Numbered from the stretch's first letter, positions 18,444 through 31,978 are shown. The stretch is DNA of 64,000 nucleotides from Burkholderiales bacterium (GCA_019751125.1 JAIENU010000003.1:23128-87127); one strand, 5' to 3'. Notes: generated from the sequence alone by a model not told the origin. Made by a program: numbers and translations.

Positions 18444-19781
18444 TTATTTTTTGGTGTTCTTGCCGCCGCCAAACAATCCCTCGGCCCAGTTGCCGACCTT
18501 GGCACCTGCAGCCGTTCCGACACCGGGCAATACCACGCTGCCCAGCGCCGCGCCGGCCATCGAAGCGCCGCTGGGCAGGGCCATCGGCGAGTCCACCGTG
18601 CCGCTGATGTTGAGCGGCACCACCAGCGTACTGCCCACCTGCGCGTTGACCCGGCCGGAGAGTGATTTGTCCGGTGCGATGGTGACATTGCCTTCGGCGC
18701 CGAGCGAGCCCGAGGTCACCTTGAGGTTGGTGATGCGCTGGGTGCCGCGGTCCATCGCAAAATGCCCGGTCAGCGTGTCGAAGCGGGTTTCACCGCCGCT
18801 TTCACGCTTGATCAGCTGGGTTGCCGCGCGTTGCAGGTCGATGCCCTGCAGCACGCCATTGCGGATGTCGAAGGGCGTCTCCAGGCGCATCGCCGCGGCG
18901 ATCTGTTCCGGTTTCGCGGTTTCACCGGAGAACACCGGTTTTGCGTTCAGGCGGCCGCTGATTTTTGCGGACGGTGAAAACAGCGGCACCAGTTCGCGCA
19001 GTTCCACGGCATCAACCGCGAGTTGGCCTTTCAGGCGCAGGCCTTTCTGCCAGTCGATTTCCATCGTGCCGCCGATTTTTCCCTGATAGAGCTTCGATTC
19101 GAGCTGGCGCAGGTCGAGGCTGGTCGGCGTGGCGAAGCCGCTGACCTTCAATTCGTCGAACTTCATCGGCGGTCCCAGCGGCAGCGACCAGTCGCGGGCA
19201 TCGACGGCCAGGCGCAGCCGGCCCTTGTCGGCGGGCAGCAGGGACGCTTTCAGCTTGCCGTCGCGGGCGCTGAGCAGTGCGCGCAGCGGCAGACCGTCAT
19301 CACCGATATCGACTTCAGCATCGAAGGGGCCGAGTTTTTTCTTCTGCAGTTGCAGCGAAGCATCATTAAGGCGGATTTCGCGGACCACCACCTTGAAGGC
19401 CGCGGGCGGCGCCTTGGGATCGGTCTTGGTCCACTGCGGAATCTTGTCGAGCGCGCGTTGTGTGATCAGCAGGCCGTCAATATCGATGCTGCGGATGACC
19501 TTGGTCGAAGACAGCATTGAAAGAAGATCGGGCGTGACGGCGACCTTGCCGGCCTTGAGATGATCGCCAGCCTTGCCGACTTCAATACCCTCGATCACGG
19601 CATGGGGCAGGGGCAGGCCGCGCAGGGCGAGCTTGCGCAGGGTGACGGGCTCTTTCAGCTTGTCGGAGACCATGGCCTCGATTTGCGGCCGGTAGTCATC
19701 CAGCGAGACAAACAGCGGCACCACTGCGAGTGCAGCCAAAAAGACCGAAAAAACCAGAACTGCACGCTTAAACCACTTCAT
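18444..19781 (-). CDS. AsmA-family envelope protein
   Basis: This 445-residue protein has an N-terminal membrane anchor (KWFKRAVLVFSVFLAALAVVPLFV) followed by the AsmA-type start SLDDYRPQIEAMVSDKLKEPVTL, and a long beta-rich region with repeated phrases such as SGRLNAKPVF and SGRVNAQVG. AsmA proteins span the periplasm and are linked to outer-membrane lipid and protein homeostasis. The C terminus is glycine-rich, ending FGGGKNTKK. The start at 19781 puts the anchor at residue 2; an upstream start would add 24 polar residues before it. Divergent from tRNA-Asn. Confidence 0.85.
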   Translation of the reverse strand: MKWFKRAVLVFSVFLAALAVVPLFVSLDDYRPQIEAMVSDKLKEPVTLRKLALRGLPLPHAVIEGIEVGKAGDHLKAGKVAVTPDLLSMLSSTKVIRSIDIDGLLITQRALDKIPQWTKTDPKAPPAAFKVVVREIRLNDASLQLQKKKLGPFDAEVDIGDDGLPLRALLSARDGKLKASLLPADKGRLRLAVDARDWSLPLGPPMKFDELKVSGFATPTSLDLRQLESKLYQGKIGGTMEIDWQKGLRLKGQLAVDAVELRELVPLFSPSAKISGRLNAKPVFSGETAKPEQIAAAMRLETPFDIRNGVLQGIDLQRAATQLIKRESGGETRFDTLTGHFAMDRGTQRITNLKVTSGSLGAEGNVTIAPDKSLSGRVNAQVGSTLVVPLNISGTVDSPMALPSGASMAGAALGSVVLPGVGTAAGAKVGNWAEGLFGGGKNTKK

Positions 19782-19872
19782 TTCACTGGATATCCTGCGT
19801 TGACCGGCATGGCACCGGAAGATAGAATACGCCCCTCGCTGAATGGCTAACAACCGGTTTTTCCAGCGAAAT

Positions 19873-19948
19873 TCCCCGATAGCTCAGTCGGTAGAGCGAC
19901 GGACTGTTAATCCGCAGGTCCCTGGTTCGAGCCCAGGTCGGGGAGCCA
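19873..19948 (+). tRNA. tRNA-Asn(GUU)
   Basis: The gene is 76 bases with encoded CCA. TCCCCGA pairs with TCGGGGA, the D arm is GCTCAGTCGGTAGAGC, the anticodon stem CGGAC(T)/(A)TCCG holds anticodon GTT, and the T arm is CCTGGTTCGAGCCCAGG. Confidence 0.96.
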
Positions 19949-19957
19949 GATACTGGG

Positions 19958-19983
19958 AAAAAGCCCGCACCAGCGGGCTTTTT
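19958..19983. terminator. Terminator after tRNA-Asn
   Basis: AAAAA-GCCCGC, loop ACCA, GCGGGC-TTTTT. The symmetric A and T tracts could also end transcription coming from the response-regulator gene on the other strand. Confidence 0.88.
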
Positions 19984-20025
19984 GCTTTGATGCCCCCGTT
20001 GCCGATGAACGGCGTGACGGAATTG

Positions 20026-20868
20026 TCATCGCGGGTTTTGATCCGGTATTTTCAGAAAGCGCCGGTCGAAGGGATTTTTCGGCAAACCCAGAACAGTCCG
20101 GACTGCCAGAATGAATGCGTTTGGATCAAAGGGCTTGGTGATATAGCCATTGGCTCCGCCGGCAAGTCCCTTGAGCACAGATTCGCGGGAGGCCCTGGCG
20201 GTCAGCATCAATACCGGAACAGATCGCAACACCGGATGTTCACGCATCTTGTAAAGAACAGAAAAACCGTCAGTATCGGGCAGGACAACATCCAGCAGGA
20301 CCAGATCAGGCAACGGTAGACTTCCCAGTTGTGCGACGATCTCATCACGATTGCTTGCGATTGCGGCCGTGAATCCCTCGAACTCAAGTTGCTGCCCAAG
20401 GAATCTGGCGAGACTCAAGTCATCTTCAATGACCAGTATCCTGGGCGCTTCAGTGCTTTCCCTCGTTACTGGAGGGCGTAACGCGATTCGGACGAAGTAG
20501 CCGCTTTTCTGCAAGGTTGAGACGCCGCATGCAGCCTCTGATTCTGCAAGCTCAATGGTCCTGGATGAGGGCAGCCTGGGCGCTGCCCTGAAAAAATCGA
20601 TGAAATCCAGCGAATCGGTGATCTGATTCGAGGCCAGATCAATGTAGCCCTCTTGGATAAGAACCTGCAGTGTCGAGAAAAATACATCTGTGCCAAGCTG
20701 AAGACGGCTCATCGTTTTTGAGACATTCGCTCTGCCGTCAGTCAGCACGAGAATTTCGAGCGCTTCGCGGGTGACTGTGGTCTCAGCGGACTGGAGTTCG
20801 TCAATGCCGCGTCTGGTCAGTATGAAAACATCCTGATCATGGATGTTGTTGGGGTTCAGAAGTGGCAT
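20026..20868 (-). CDS. Response regulator with an uncharacterised N-terminal module
   Basis: In this 280-residue protein the receiver domain is at the C terminus (about 142-265), with acidic pair E148-D149-D150 in VIEDD, phosphoacceptor D193 in LLDVVLPDTDG, T223 and K245 in ITKPFDP. The first 130 residues have no membrane segment or recognised output domain. They include ILTRRGIDELQSAETTVTREALEILVLTDG, split here by description into a helical start and a TDGRAN segment, reminiscent of winged-helix-like regulatory modules. Receiver-last architecture is unusual. No histidine kinase is adjacent. A link to the sensor protein at 14.8-18.4 kb is possible but unproven. Confidence 0.8.
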   Translation of the reverse strand: MPLLNPNNIHDQDVFILTRRGIDELQSAETTVTREALEILVLTDGRANVSKTMSRLQLGTDVFFSTLQVLIQEGYIDLASNQITDSLDFIDFFRAAPRLPSSRTIELAESEAACGVSTLQKSGYFVRIALRPPVTRESTEAPRILVIEDDLSLARFLGQQLEFEGFTAAIASNRDEIVAQLGSLPLPDLVLLDVVLPDTDGFSVLYKMREHPVLRSVPVLMLTARASRESVLKGLAGGANGYITKPFDPNAFILAVRTVLGLPKNPFDRRFLKIPDQNPR

Positions 20869-21107
20869 GCCGGGAGTGTCCGAAATCGTTCAATGGTCCG
20901 ATAAAACCGGACTTGCACATTGTAAGATGTATTTCAGATTGGCGTTATTTCCAAAAGAGTCATCGGGTTACGGCAATCAAGCCTTGAATGCCGGAGTTCG
21001 CAGGGCAACTTTTGCGCGGCCAGTCTGAGGGGGCAGCTTTTTTGTCGGGGCACTGCGATCCTGCCGGGCCGCAGAAGGTTTGCGGCTCGCATCGGAACGG
21101 CACACAC
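20869..21107. other. Intergenic stretch without a recognised gene
   Basis: About 240 bases upstream of the response regulator contain no credible open frame. The promoter of that gene must lie here, but I see no clear hexamers. Confidence 0.4.
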
Positions 21108-21137
21108 AAAAAAGCCCGCAGAAACGCGGGCTTTTTT
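21108..21137 (-). terminator. Terminator of the aminotransferase gene
   Basis: On the minus strand GCCCGC and GCGGGC form the stem around a six-base loop, flanked by six A and six T. It lies 16 bases past the aminotransferase stop. Confidence 0.88.
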
Positions 21138-21153
21138 CATGTTGCAGCCCCGG

Positions 21154-22365
21154 TCAGCTGCTGACCAGCACATCGCCGATGGCTTTCGCCACGTAGTCGA
21201 TGTTCTTGGTGTTCAGCGCGGCGACGCAGATGCGACCGCTGTCCAGCGCATAGATCGAATACTTCTCGCGCAGCTTGGTGACCTGTGCCTTGGTCAGGCC
21301 TGAATACGAGAACATGCCGCGCTGGTCGACGATGAAGCCGAAATCGAAGTCGGCGCGCTGCTCACGCACTTTTTCCACCAGCGCCTTGCGCATGACCTTG
21401 ATGCGGTCGCGCATGTCGCCGAGTTCCTTTTCCCACAGCGCGCGCAGTTCGGGGTTGGTCAGCACCATGGCCACCGCCTGGCCGCCGTGGGTCGGCGGGT
21501 TGGAGTAGTTGGTGCGGATCACGCGCTTCAACTGGCTCAGCGTGCGCGCGGCTTCTTCCTTGTCGCGGGTGACGATGCTCAGCGCACCGACACGCTCGCC
21601 GTACAGCGACATCGATTTTGAATACGAGCTGGACACGAACACCGCCGGCAGTTCAGTGGCGAATTTGCGCACCACCGCGGCATCGGCATCGAGGCCGTCG
21701 GCAAAACCCTGGTAGGCGAGGTCGAGGAAGGGCACCAGCTCGCGCTGTTTCACCGCATCCAGCACCTTCTGCCACTGCGCCGGCGTGAGGTCGATGCCGG
21801 TCGGGTTGTGGCAGCAGGCATGCAGCACCACCACCGAGCCTTTGGCCATCGCGTTCAGCGCGGCGAGCATGTCGTCGAACTTCACGCCGTTGGTGGCGGC
21901 ATCGTAGTAGGGGTAGGTCTTGACGTTGAAGCCGGCGTATTCAAACAGCGCGCGGTGGTTTTCCCAGCTCGGGTCGCTGATATAGAGGTCGGCGCCGGGG
22001 TTGAAGCGGCGCAGGAAGTCGCCGCCGACCTTCAGGCCGCCGGTGCCGCCGAGGGTCTGCACGGTAACCACGCGGCCGGATTTGACCGGTTCGGAGTCGG
22101 CGCCGAACAGCGCCTGCTGAGTCGCCTTGTCATAGGCGGCAATGCCGTCGATCGGCAGATAGCCGCGGGGCAGCGCGGTTTCGACCAGCTTCTGCTCGGC
22201 CTTGCGCACGCACTGCAGCACCGGCACCTTGCCGTCATCGTCCGTATAAATGCCGACGCCCAGGTTCACTTTTTTCGGATTGGTATCAGCTACATAGGCT
22301 TCGGTAACGCCGAGGATCGGGTCCTTGGGCGCCATTTCGATCTTGTCGAGGACGGAGCTGGTCAT
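21154..22365 (-). CDS. Class I aspartate/aromatic amino acid aminotransferase
   Basis: This 403-residue PLP enzyme is in the AspC/TyrB group, moving amino groups between aspartate or aromatic amino acids and 2-oxoglutarate. K250 in SSSYSKSMSLYGERVG is the Schiff-base lysine. HACCHNPTGID holds the substrate-side asparagine, and LGGTGGLKVGG and DPSWENHRALF are group marks. It starts at residues MTSSVLDKIEMAPKDPILG, typical for the family. It is divergent from uvrB across 151 bases. Substrate preference between aspartate and tyrosine/phenylalanine cannot be fixed from sequence alone. Confidence 0.93.
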   Translation of the reverse strand: MTSSVLDKIEMAPKDPILGVTEAYVADTNPKKVNLGVGIYTDDDGKVPVLQCVRKAEQKLVETALPRGYLPIDGIAAYDKATQQALFGADSEPVKSGRVVTVQTLGGTGGLKVGGDFLRRFNPGADLYISDPSWENHRALFEYAGFNVKTYPYYDAATNGVKFDDMLAALNAMAKGSVVVLHACCHNPTGIDLTPAQWQKVLDAVKQRELVPFLDLAYQGFADGLDADAAVVRKFATELPAVFVSSSYSKSMSLYGERVGALSIVTRDKEEAARTLSQLKRVIRTNYSNPPTHGGQAVAMVLTNPELRALWEKELGDMRDRIKVMRKALVEKVREQRADFDFGFIVDQRGMFSYSGLTKAQVTKLREKYSIYALDSGRICVAALNTKNIDYVAKAIGDVLVSS

Positions 22366-22516
22366 GGCAGGCTTGAATGGTTAGAAAATGGGCCGGAAAG
22401 ACCGCATTTTAGCCGTCTTTTTGCACTGCACCCAAACAGTGCCGGAAGAGGCACCGGAACTGCGCGTCGCCTGGGGGAGGGCAAACCGGTAACATCGACG
22501 CTTTTGCCTGCCGCGC

Positions 22517-24537
<2,021 letters not shown>

Positions 24538-24541
<4 letters not shown>

Positions 24542-25011
24542 ACAAGAAGATTCTGTTTGTCTGCATGGGCAACATCTGCCGCTCACCAACTGCGGAAGGT
24601 GTGTTCCGCCATGTCGTCGAACGTGATGGCTTGAGCGGTGCCATCCATATCGATTCTGCTGGCACCCACGCTTATCACATCGGTGAACCGCCCGATGCGC
24701 GTTCGCAGGCCGCGGCGGCGAAGCGCGGATATGACCTGTCAGCGCAGCGGGCGCGGCAGGTGTCTGTGGAAGACTTCGCCGAATTTGATTACGTGCTGGC
24801 GATGGACCTGCACAACCGCGAGCTGCTGTTGCAGCGTTGCCCGGCGGAACATCGCGGCAAGGTGCGGTTGTTTCTGGAATTTGCCGAGGGTGCTGCAGTA
24901 CGCGAGGTGCCTGATCCGTATTACGGCGGGGCGCAGGGTTTCGAGGCCGTGCTGGATCTGGTTGAAGATGCCGCCGAGGGTTTGCTGCGGCACATCAAAA
25001 ATAGTCAATAA
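24538..25011 (+). CDS. Low-molecular-weight protein-tyrosine phosphatase
   Basis: This 157-residue protein has the P-loop C9-MGNIC-R15-S at its N terminus and the general acid aspartate in [12 protein letters not shown]. In bacteria such enzymes control exopolysaccharide kinases or act on small phosphotyrosine targets; no kinase or polysaccharide gene is near. It overlaps uvrB by four bases, so coupling is expected. Its final codons run into the dispersed repeat: the TAA stop is the first part of that element. Confidence 0.93.
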
Positions 25012-25028
25012 AAACAATGACTTATAAA
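25005..25028 (+). repeat. Dispersed AT-rich 16-mer, copy 3
   Basis: Core AAAACAATGACTTATA at 25011-25026, identical to copy 2. It overlaps the phosphatase stop codon and directly precedes the terminator hairpin. Confidence 0.8.
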
Positions 25029-25029
25029 G

Positions 25030-25061
25030 AAAACGGCAGCTCGGGGCTGCCGTTTTGTTTT
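25030..25061 (+). terminator. Terminator of the uvrB-phosphatase unit
   Basis: AAAACGGCAGC, loop TCGGG, GCTGCCGTTTT, then GTTTTT. Confidence 0.85.
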
Positions 25062-25079
25062 TGGGCCGGTCTCCAACGC

Positions 25080-26069
25080 TTATTCAAGCTTGATGTTCGC
25101 CGCCTTGATCACACGTACCCAGTCCTCGAATTCCTTGCGCATGAACTTGGCGAGTTCTTCCGGCGTGGTTGGCGCAGGTTCGGCGCCCTGGCTCGAGAAG
25201 CGCTTGGACATTTCCGGATCGTTGAGGGATTTGACCGTTTCGGCATTGATCTTGACGATGATGTCCTTCGGCACGCCGGCATGGGCCATGAAGGCATACC
25301 AGGTCACGTACTGGAAACCCGGCACGCCGGATTCGGCGACGGTCGGGATGTCGGGCGCGGCAGGGGAACGCTTGGCGCTGCCGACGGCGATGCCACGCAT
25401 GCGGCCATTCGCAATGTGCGGCAGTACCGAGGGCATGCTGTTGAACATCGCCGTGATCTGGCCGGAAATCAGGTCGGTCATCGCCGGGGCGGTGCCCTTG
25501 TAGGGAATATGCGTCAGGTTGGTGCCGGTCATCGACTTCAGCAGCTCCATGCCCATGTGCTGCGGGCTGCCGGGGCCGACCGAGCCGTAGTTGATCTGGC
25601 CGGGTTTTGATTTGGCGAGTTTGAGCAGATCCGGCACTGAACGCACCGGCAGCGAGGGATGCACGACGAGGATCTGCGGATTGATCACCAGCAGCGAGAT
25701 CGGCGCGAGGTCCTTGAACACGTCGTACGGCAGTTTCGGATTCAGCGCGGGTGCCAGCGCCAGCGAGCCGCCGGTACCGAAGAGGATGGTGTAGCCGTCG
25801 GGCGGCGCGCGCAGCACGGTTTCGACACCGATGATGCCGCCGGCGCCGGGGCGGTTCTCGACGACGATCTGCTGTTTCCAGGCTTCGGACATTTTCTGGC
25901 CCATCGCGCGGCCGACAAAATCGGTGGGGCCGCCGGGTGGGAAGTGGATCACCATGCGCATCGCGCGCGACGGAAAATTCTGCGCGGTCTGGGCCGCAGC
26001 CTCGCCGCTGATGGCCAATGTGGTTAAGGCTGCCGCAATGCAGCAGCCGATGCCGAATTTCTGTTTCAT
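25080..26069 (-). CDS. Bug/TctC-family periplasmic solute-binding protein (copy 2)
   Basis: The 329-residue precursor has a signal peptide ending GEAAAQ, then the family sequences AMRMVIHFPPGGPTDF, NRPGAGGIIG and PPDGYTILFGTGG. GGAGGAGAAAAACAC precedes the ATG at 26069, so the longer open frame upstream is not used. It stands alone, divergent from the acyl-CoA ligase, which is a candidate functional partner: a carboxylate bound outside could be activated by that ligase. The C terminus WVRVIKAANIKLE closely resembles those of copies 1 and 9. Confidence 0.92.
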   Translation of the reverse strand: MKQKFGIGCCIAAALTTLAISGEAAAQTAQNFPSRAMRMVIHFPPGGPTDFVGRAMGQKMSEAWKQQIVVENRPGAGGIIGVETVLRAPPDGYTILFGTGGSLALAPALNPKLPYDVFKDLAPISLLVINPQILVVHPSLPVRSVPDLLKLAKSKPGQINYGSVGPGSPQHMGMELLKSMTGTNLTHIPYKGTAPAMTDLISGQITAMFNSMPSVLPHIANGRMRGIAVGSAKRSPAAPDIPTVAESGVPGFQYVTWYAFMAHAGVPKDIIVKINAETVKSLNDPEMSKRFSSQGAEPAPTTPEELAKFMRKEFEDWVRVIKAANIKLE

Positions 26070-26200
26070 GTGTTTTTCTCCTCCTGTGCGGTCCGCACTG
26101 TGTGAATCTAGCATGAGTCGCGTTTGACCCGTAAGGATGCAGCGGCTATCTTCAACCGCTCCGCAGTTTTCATTTTCCAGTCGATAATAAAGTCCAAAAA

Positions 26201-28291
26201 ATGAACGACGCACTCCGTGCCCTGCTGCATCCGCAATCCATCGCGGTGATCGGCGCTTCCACCGATTTCAACAAGATCAACGGCCGCACCTTCAAGGCGC
26301 TGGTCGACAAGGGTTACACCGGGCGCATCCTGCCGGTGAATCCGAAATACCAGACGCTGCTCGACCGGCCCTGTTATCCGGATGTGGCTTCGATTCCGGG
26401 CACGGTGGATCTCGCCGTGGTCGCGGTGCCGGCGAAGCATGTGCCGGATACGTTGCGTGAGCTGGGCCGCAAGGGCGTCAAGGTTGCGGTGGTGTTCAGC
26501 TCCGGCTTCAGCGAAGTCGGCGGCGACGGCGTGCGCCTTGAGGCGGAATTGAAGCAGGCGATCCGCGACAGCGGCGTACGCGTGCTCGGCCCCAACTGCC
26601 TGGGGCTGGTCAATGTGTTCGAGAACATGATGGCGACCTTCAGTCAGTTCTCGCTGGGGCCGACGCCGGAAGGGCCTGCCGCATTCGTCACGCAGTCCGG
26701 CGCGCTGGGCACGGCGACCGCGGGTGTCGCGCGCAAGCGTGGGCTCAACTTCGGATTTTTCGTCAACACCGGCAACGAGACCGACCTGCAGTTTGTCGAT
26801 GTGATGGGTGCGATCGTTGCTGAAGACAAGGTGACTGTCGGTGCCGGTTATATCGAGGGCCTTAAAAACGGCCCGGGCCTGCTGCAGGTGGCCGAGGATG
26901 CGCTGGCGCGCAGCAAGCCGCTGGTGCTGACCAAGGTCGGTCGCACCAAGGCCGGCGCCAAGGCGATTGCCTCGCACACCGGCTCACTCGCCGGCGAGGA
27001 TGCGGTGTTTGCCGGCGTGATCCGCCAGCGTGGCATCATCCGCGCCCGCAGTGATGAGCAATTGCTTGATTTTGTTGAAGTATTTTCCCAGTGCGCGCTG
27101 CCCGGCGGACGCGGCATCGGCATCATCACGCGCTCCGGCGGTGCCGGCGCGCTGATGGCGGACCGCGCCGAGGAAATCGGCCTCGATGTGGCGACACTGA
27201 GCGAGGCAACCACCACCGCGCTGCGCAAGGTGGTGCCGGCCTTCGGCTCCACCGGCAATCCGGTGGACATCACTGCGCAGGGCCTGGTGGACCCCAACCT
27301 GATGCGCGAGAGCATCAAGATCCTGCTCTCCGATCCGAAGGTGGATGTCGCGATTGCCTGGCTGTCGTTCTCCGAAAAACAGGCCGACCTCAACGTACGC
27401 AACTTCGTCGAAGCGAAGGCGCAGGCGAGCAAGCCCTTCATCGTGTGCTGGATGGGCATGCCCGATGCGGCGGGTGAGCAGATGCGTGCTGCCGGCATTC
27501 CGGTGCTGCGCAGTGCCGAGGCCGCGGTGGATGCGATTGGCGCGCTGGTGCAATACGCCGAGGCGCGGCGCAACTGGCAGGCCGATGCGCCGGCCCGTGC
27601 TGCCTTGCAACTGCCTGCGTTGAAACTGCCCGCGGCTGCAGGTCCGGTATCCAGTCTCGAAGGCCAGGCCCTGCTGCAAAGCTGCGGTGTACAGACTGCT
27701 GCGGCGAAACTCGCCACCAGCGCCGATGCTGCCGTGGCAGCAGCCGAAGCCCTGGGTTATCCGGTGGTGCTGAAGATCGAATCGCCGGACATCCTGCACA
27801 AGACCGAAGCCAAAGGCGTGGCGCTCAACCTGAAAGATGCTGCCGCCGTGCGTGCTGCCTACGATCGCCTGATCGGCAACGCCAGGACGTACAAGGCCGA
27901 TGCCCGCATCAGCGGCGTGCTGGTACAGGCCATGGCCGAAGGCACCACTGAACTGGTGATCGGCCTGCAGCGCGACCCGACCTTCGGCCCGGTGGTCATG
28001 GTCGGGCTGGGCGGGGTGCTGATCGAAGTGTTCAAGGACGTGGTGTTCCGCGCCGCACCGGTCACCGAGGCCGAAGCCCTGCGCATGCTCGACGAACTCA
28101 AAAGCAAGGTCGTGCTGGATGGTGTCCGTGGTGCGCCACCGGTGGACAAAAAGGCGGTGGCGCGGATGGTCAGTGCGGTGTCGCGCTTTGGTGCGGCGGC
28201 AGGACCGCGGCTGCGCGAGCTGGACCTCAACCCGGTGCTCGCCGGGCCGCAGGGCGCGACGGCTGTCGACTGGCTGATGGTCCTCGACTGA
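26201..28291 (+). CDS. ADP-forming acyl-CoA ligase / acetate-CoA ligase family (fused subunits)
   Basis: This 696-residue protein fuses the alpha and beta parts of the NDP-forming acyl-CoA synthetase superfamily: CoA-binding Rossmann domain (IAVIGASTD near residue 14), succinyl-CoA-ligase-like domains, and a C-terminal ATP-grasp part (LGYPVVLKIESPDILHKTEAKG). The phosphorylated histidine is H259 in ASHTGSLAG. It makes acyl-CoA from a carboxylic acid with ATP to ADP, or the reverse, in the cytoplasm. Relatives include acetate, pimeloyl and hydroxycinnamate ligases, so the substrate is open. The MFS gene starts four bases after its stop. Confidence 0.88.
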   Translation: MNDALRALLHPQSIAVIGASTDFNKINGRTFKALVDKGYTGRILPVNPKYQTLLDRPCYPDVASIPGTVDLAVVAVPAKHVPDTLRELGRKGVKVAVVFSSGFSEVGGDGVRLEAELKQAIRDSGVRVLGPNCLGLVNVFENMMATFSQFSLGPTPEGPAAFVTQSGALGTATAGVARKRGLNFGFFVNTGNETDLQFVDVMGAIVAEDKVTVGAGYIEGLKNGPGLLQVAEDALARSKPLVLTKVGRTKAGAKAIASHTGSLAGEDAVFAGVIRQRGIIRARSDEQLLDFVEVFSQCALPGGRGIGIITRSGGAGALMADRAEEIGLDVATLSEATTTALRKVVPAFGSTGNPVDITAQGLVDPNLMRESIKILLSDPKVDVAIAWLSFSEKQADLNVRNFVEAKAQASKPFIVCWMGMPDAAGEQMRAAGIPVLRSAEAAVDAIGALVQYAEARRNWQADAPARAALQLPALKLPAAAGPVSSLEGQALLQSCGVQTAAAKLATSADAAVAAAEALGYPVVLKIESPDILHKTEAKGVALNLKDAAAVRAAYDRLIGNARTYKADARISGVLVQAMAEGTTELVIGLQRDPTFGPVVMVGLGGVLIEVFKDVVFRAAPVTEAEALRMLDELKSKVVLDGVRGAPPVDKKAVARMVSAVSRFGAAAGPRLRELDLNPVLAGPQGATAVDWLMVLD

Positions 28292-28295
28292 GCTG

Positions 28296-29558
28296 ATGGA
28301 CGCATCCACACCGGCGGGCGCATCGACCTCGGCGCTGGCGCCGTTCCGCGTTCGCGCCTTCCGCTATCAGTGGCCGGCCGACCTGGCGACCTCCTGGGCC
28401 TTCGAGATGGAGACGCTGATCCTCGGCTGGTACGTGCTGACGGAAACGCGTTCGGTGCTGATGCTGACCATCTTCGCATCGTTGCTGTACGTCGGCACGC
28501 TGCTGTCGCCGATGCTCGGCGTGATGGGCGATCGCATCGGCCATCGCAGGGTGTTGTGCGGAATGCGGATCATGTACGCGACGCTGGCTTCGGTGCTGAT
28601 GCTCGCCGCGCTGCTGGGCAAGGTGACGCCGACGCTGGTGCTGATGGTCACCGCGCTGCTCGGGCTGGTGAAGCCCTCGGACATCGGCATGCGCACCGCG
28701 CTGGTCGGCGAGACCATGCCGCCGCAGCATCTAATGGCGGCGATGGGCATCCAGCGCACCACCCAGGATTCGGCGCGGATTGCCGGCGCGCTGAGCGGAG
28801 CGGCGCTGGTGGCGCTGCTCGGCATGGGTTACGCCTATGTCGCGGTGGTGGCGTTTTATGTGATCAGCGTGCTGCTGACGCTGAAGGCCGGCGGCGAGCG
28901 CAGCAGCCATCAGGCCAGGGTTGCGCAGCAGGCCACGCCATGGCGCGACCTGCGCGAAGGCCTGGGTTATGTCTGGCGCACGCCGCATCTGAAGGCGACG
29001 ATGCTGTTTGCCTTCCTGCTCAACCTGACCGCGTTTCCGCTGTTCACCGGACTGATGCCCTACGTGGCGAAGGAGGTCTACGGCGCAACGCAGGCGACGC
29101 TGGGCACGATGGTGGCTTCGGCGGCCACCGGCTCGCTGATCGGTTCGATTTTCATGAGCCGCTTCGGCAACGTCTTCGCGCCGGCGCGGGCGATGCTGGT
29201 GTGCGGCGCGCTGTGGCTGGTGGCGCTGCTGTTCTTCGCGCAGACAACAAGCCCGGCGGCGGGTATACCGGTACTGTTTTTGGCCGGTATCGCCCAGACC
29301 ATGGGCCTGATCCCGATCAACGCGCTGCTGCTGCGCAGTTCGGACGAGCGTTATCGCGGGCGTATCATGGGCATCCGGATGATGGCGATCTACGGCAATC
29401 TGCCGGGCCTGCTGATTGCAGCGCCGCTGATCGCGAATTTCGGTTACGCCGTGATGGCGACGATTTACTGCGTGTTTGGTGTGCTGGTGACGGTGCTGAT
29501 TGCGCTGTTCTGGCATCGCCAGCTGTGGCGGCGCGATGCCGCCGCCAATCGCAGATAA
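28296..29558 (+). CDS. Major facilitator superfamily transporter
   Basis: This 420-residue protein has about ten to twelve membrane segments and the loop 2-3 mark GVMGDRIGHRRVL. The sequence resembles the MFS_3 group that includes the enterobactin exporter EntS. A lysine- and histidine-containing central loop separates the two halves. Co-transcription with the acyl-CoA ligase suggests export or exchange of a related acid, but direction and substrate are guesses. The C terminus ends WRRDAAANRR, then a dispersed repeat. Confidence 0.85.
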   Translation: MDASTPAGASTSALAPFRVRAFRYQWPADLATSWAFEMETLILGWYVLTETRSVLMLTIFASLLYVGTLLSPMLGVMGDRIGHRRVLCGMRIMYATLASVLMLAALLGKVTPTLVLMVTALLGLVKPSDIGMRTALVGETMPPQHLMAAMGIQRTTQDSARIAGALSGAALVALLGMGYAYVAVVAFYVISVLLTLKAGGERSSHQARVAQQATPWRDLREGLGYVWRTPHLKATMLFAFLLNLTAFPLFTGLMPYVAKEVYGATQATLGTMVASAATGSLIGSIFMSRFGNVFAPARAMLVCGALWLVALLFFAQTTSPAAGIPVLFLAGIAQTMGLIPINALLLRSSDERYRGRIMGIRMMAIYGNLPGLLIAAPLIANFGYAVMATIYCVFGVLVTVLIALFWHRQLWRRDAAANRR

Positions 29559-29562
29559 AATA

Positions 29563-29588
29563 AATCAATAAAAACAATGGGTTACAGG
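29563..29588 (+). repeat. Dispersed AT-rich 16-mer, copy 4
   Basis: Core AAAACAATGGGTTACA at 29571-29586, one change from consensus (C to G). It lies 12 bases after the MFS stop codon. Confidence 0.72.
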
Positions 29589-29611
29589 GACAGCGCGAGT
29601 GCCTGTAACGT

Positions 29612-29648
29612 ATAGTCATTATCTATTAATTAGATGTTAACAATCAAT
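29612..29648 (+). promoter_or_regulatory. OxyR-type operator upstream of katG
   Basis: ATAGTCATTATCTAT fits the ATAG-N7-CTAT OxyR unit almost exactly. Seven bases later ATGTTAACAATCAAT is a weaker second unit in the expected spacing. Four half-sites with this phasing are the OxyR arrangement, and katG is a classic OxyR target. A possible -10, AACTAT (29652-29657), follows. Confidence 0.6.
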
Positions 29649-29749
29649 TGGAACTATGTGGCGGCGGCACCTACCCTCGGGGCTCCACTGCAACAGGCAG
29701 CCCTGCGGCGCACAGTGATGCCGCGGGATGACCAAGGGTTGTGTGGTGA

Positions 29750-31978
<2,229 letters not shown>

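Noticed and set aside
19843..20319. 158-codon frame running through tRNA-Asn
   Set aside because: It crosses an intact tRNA and its terminator and overlaps the response regulator antisense.
22366..22516. LexA box upstream of uvrB
   Set aside because: CTGCACCCAAACAGT superficially resembles one, but the half-site and spacing do not fit CTGT-N8-ACAG.
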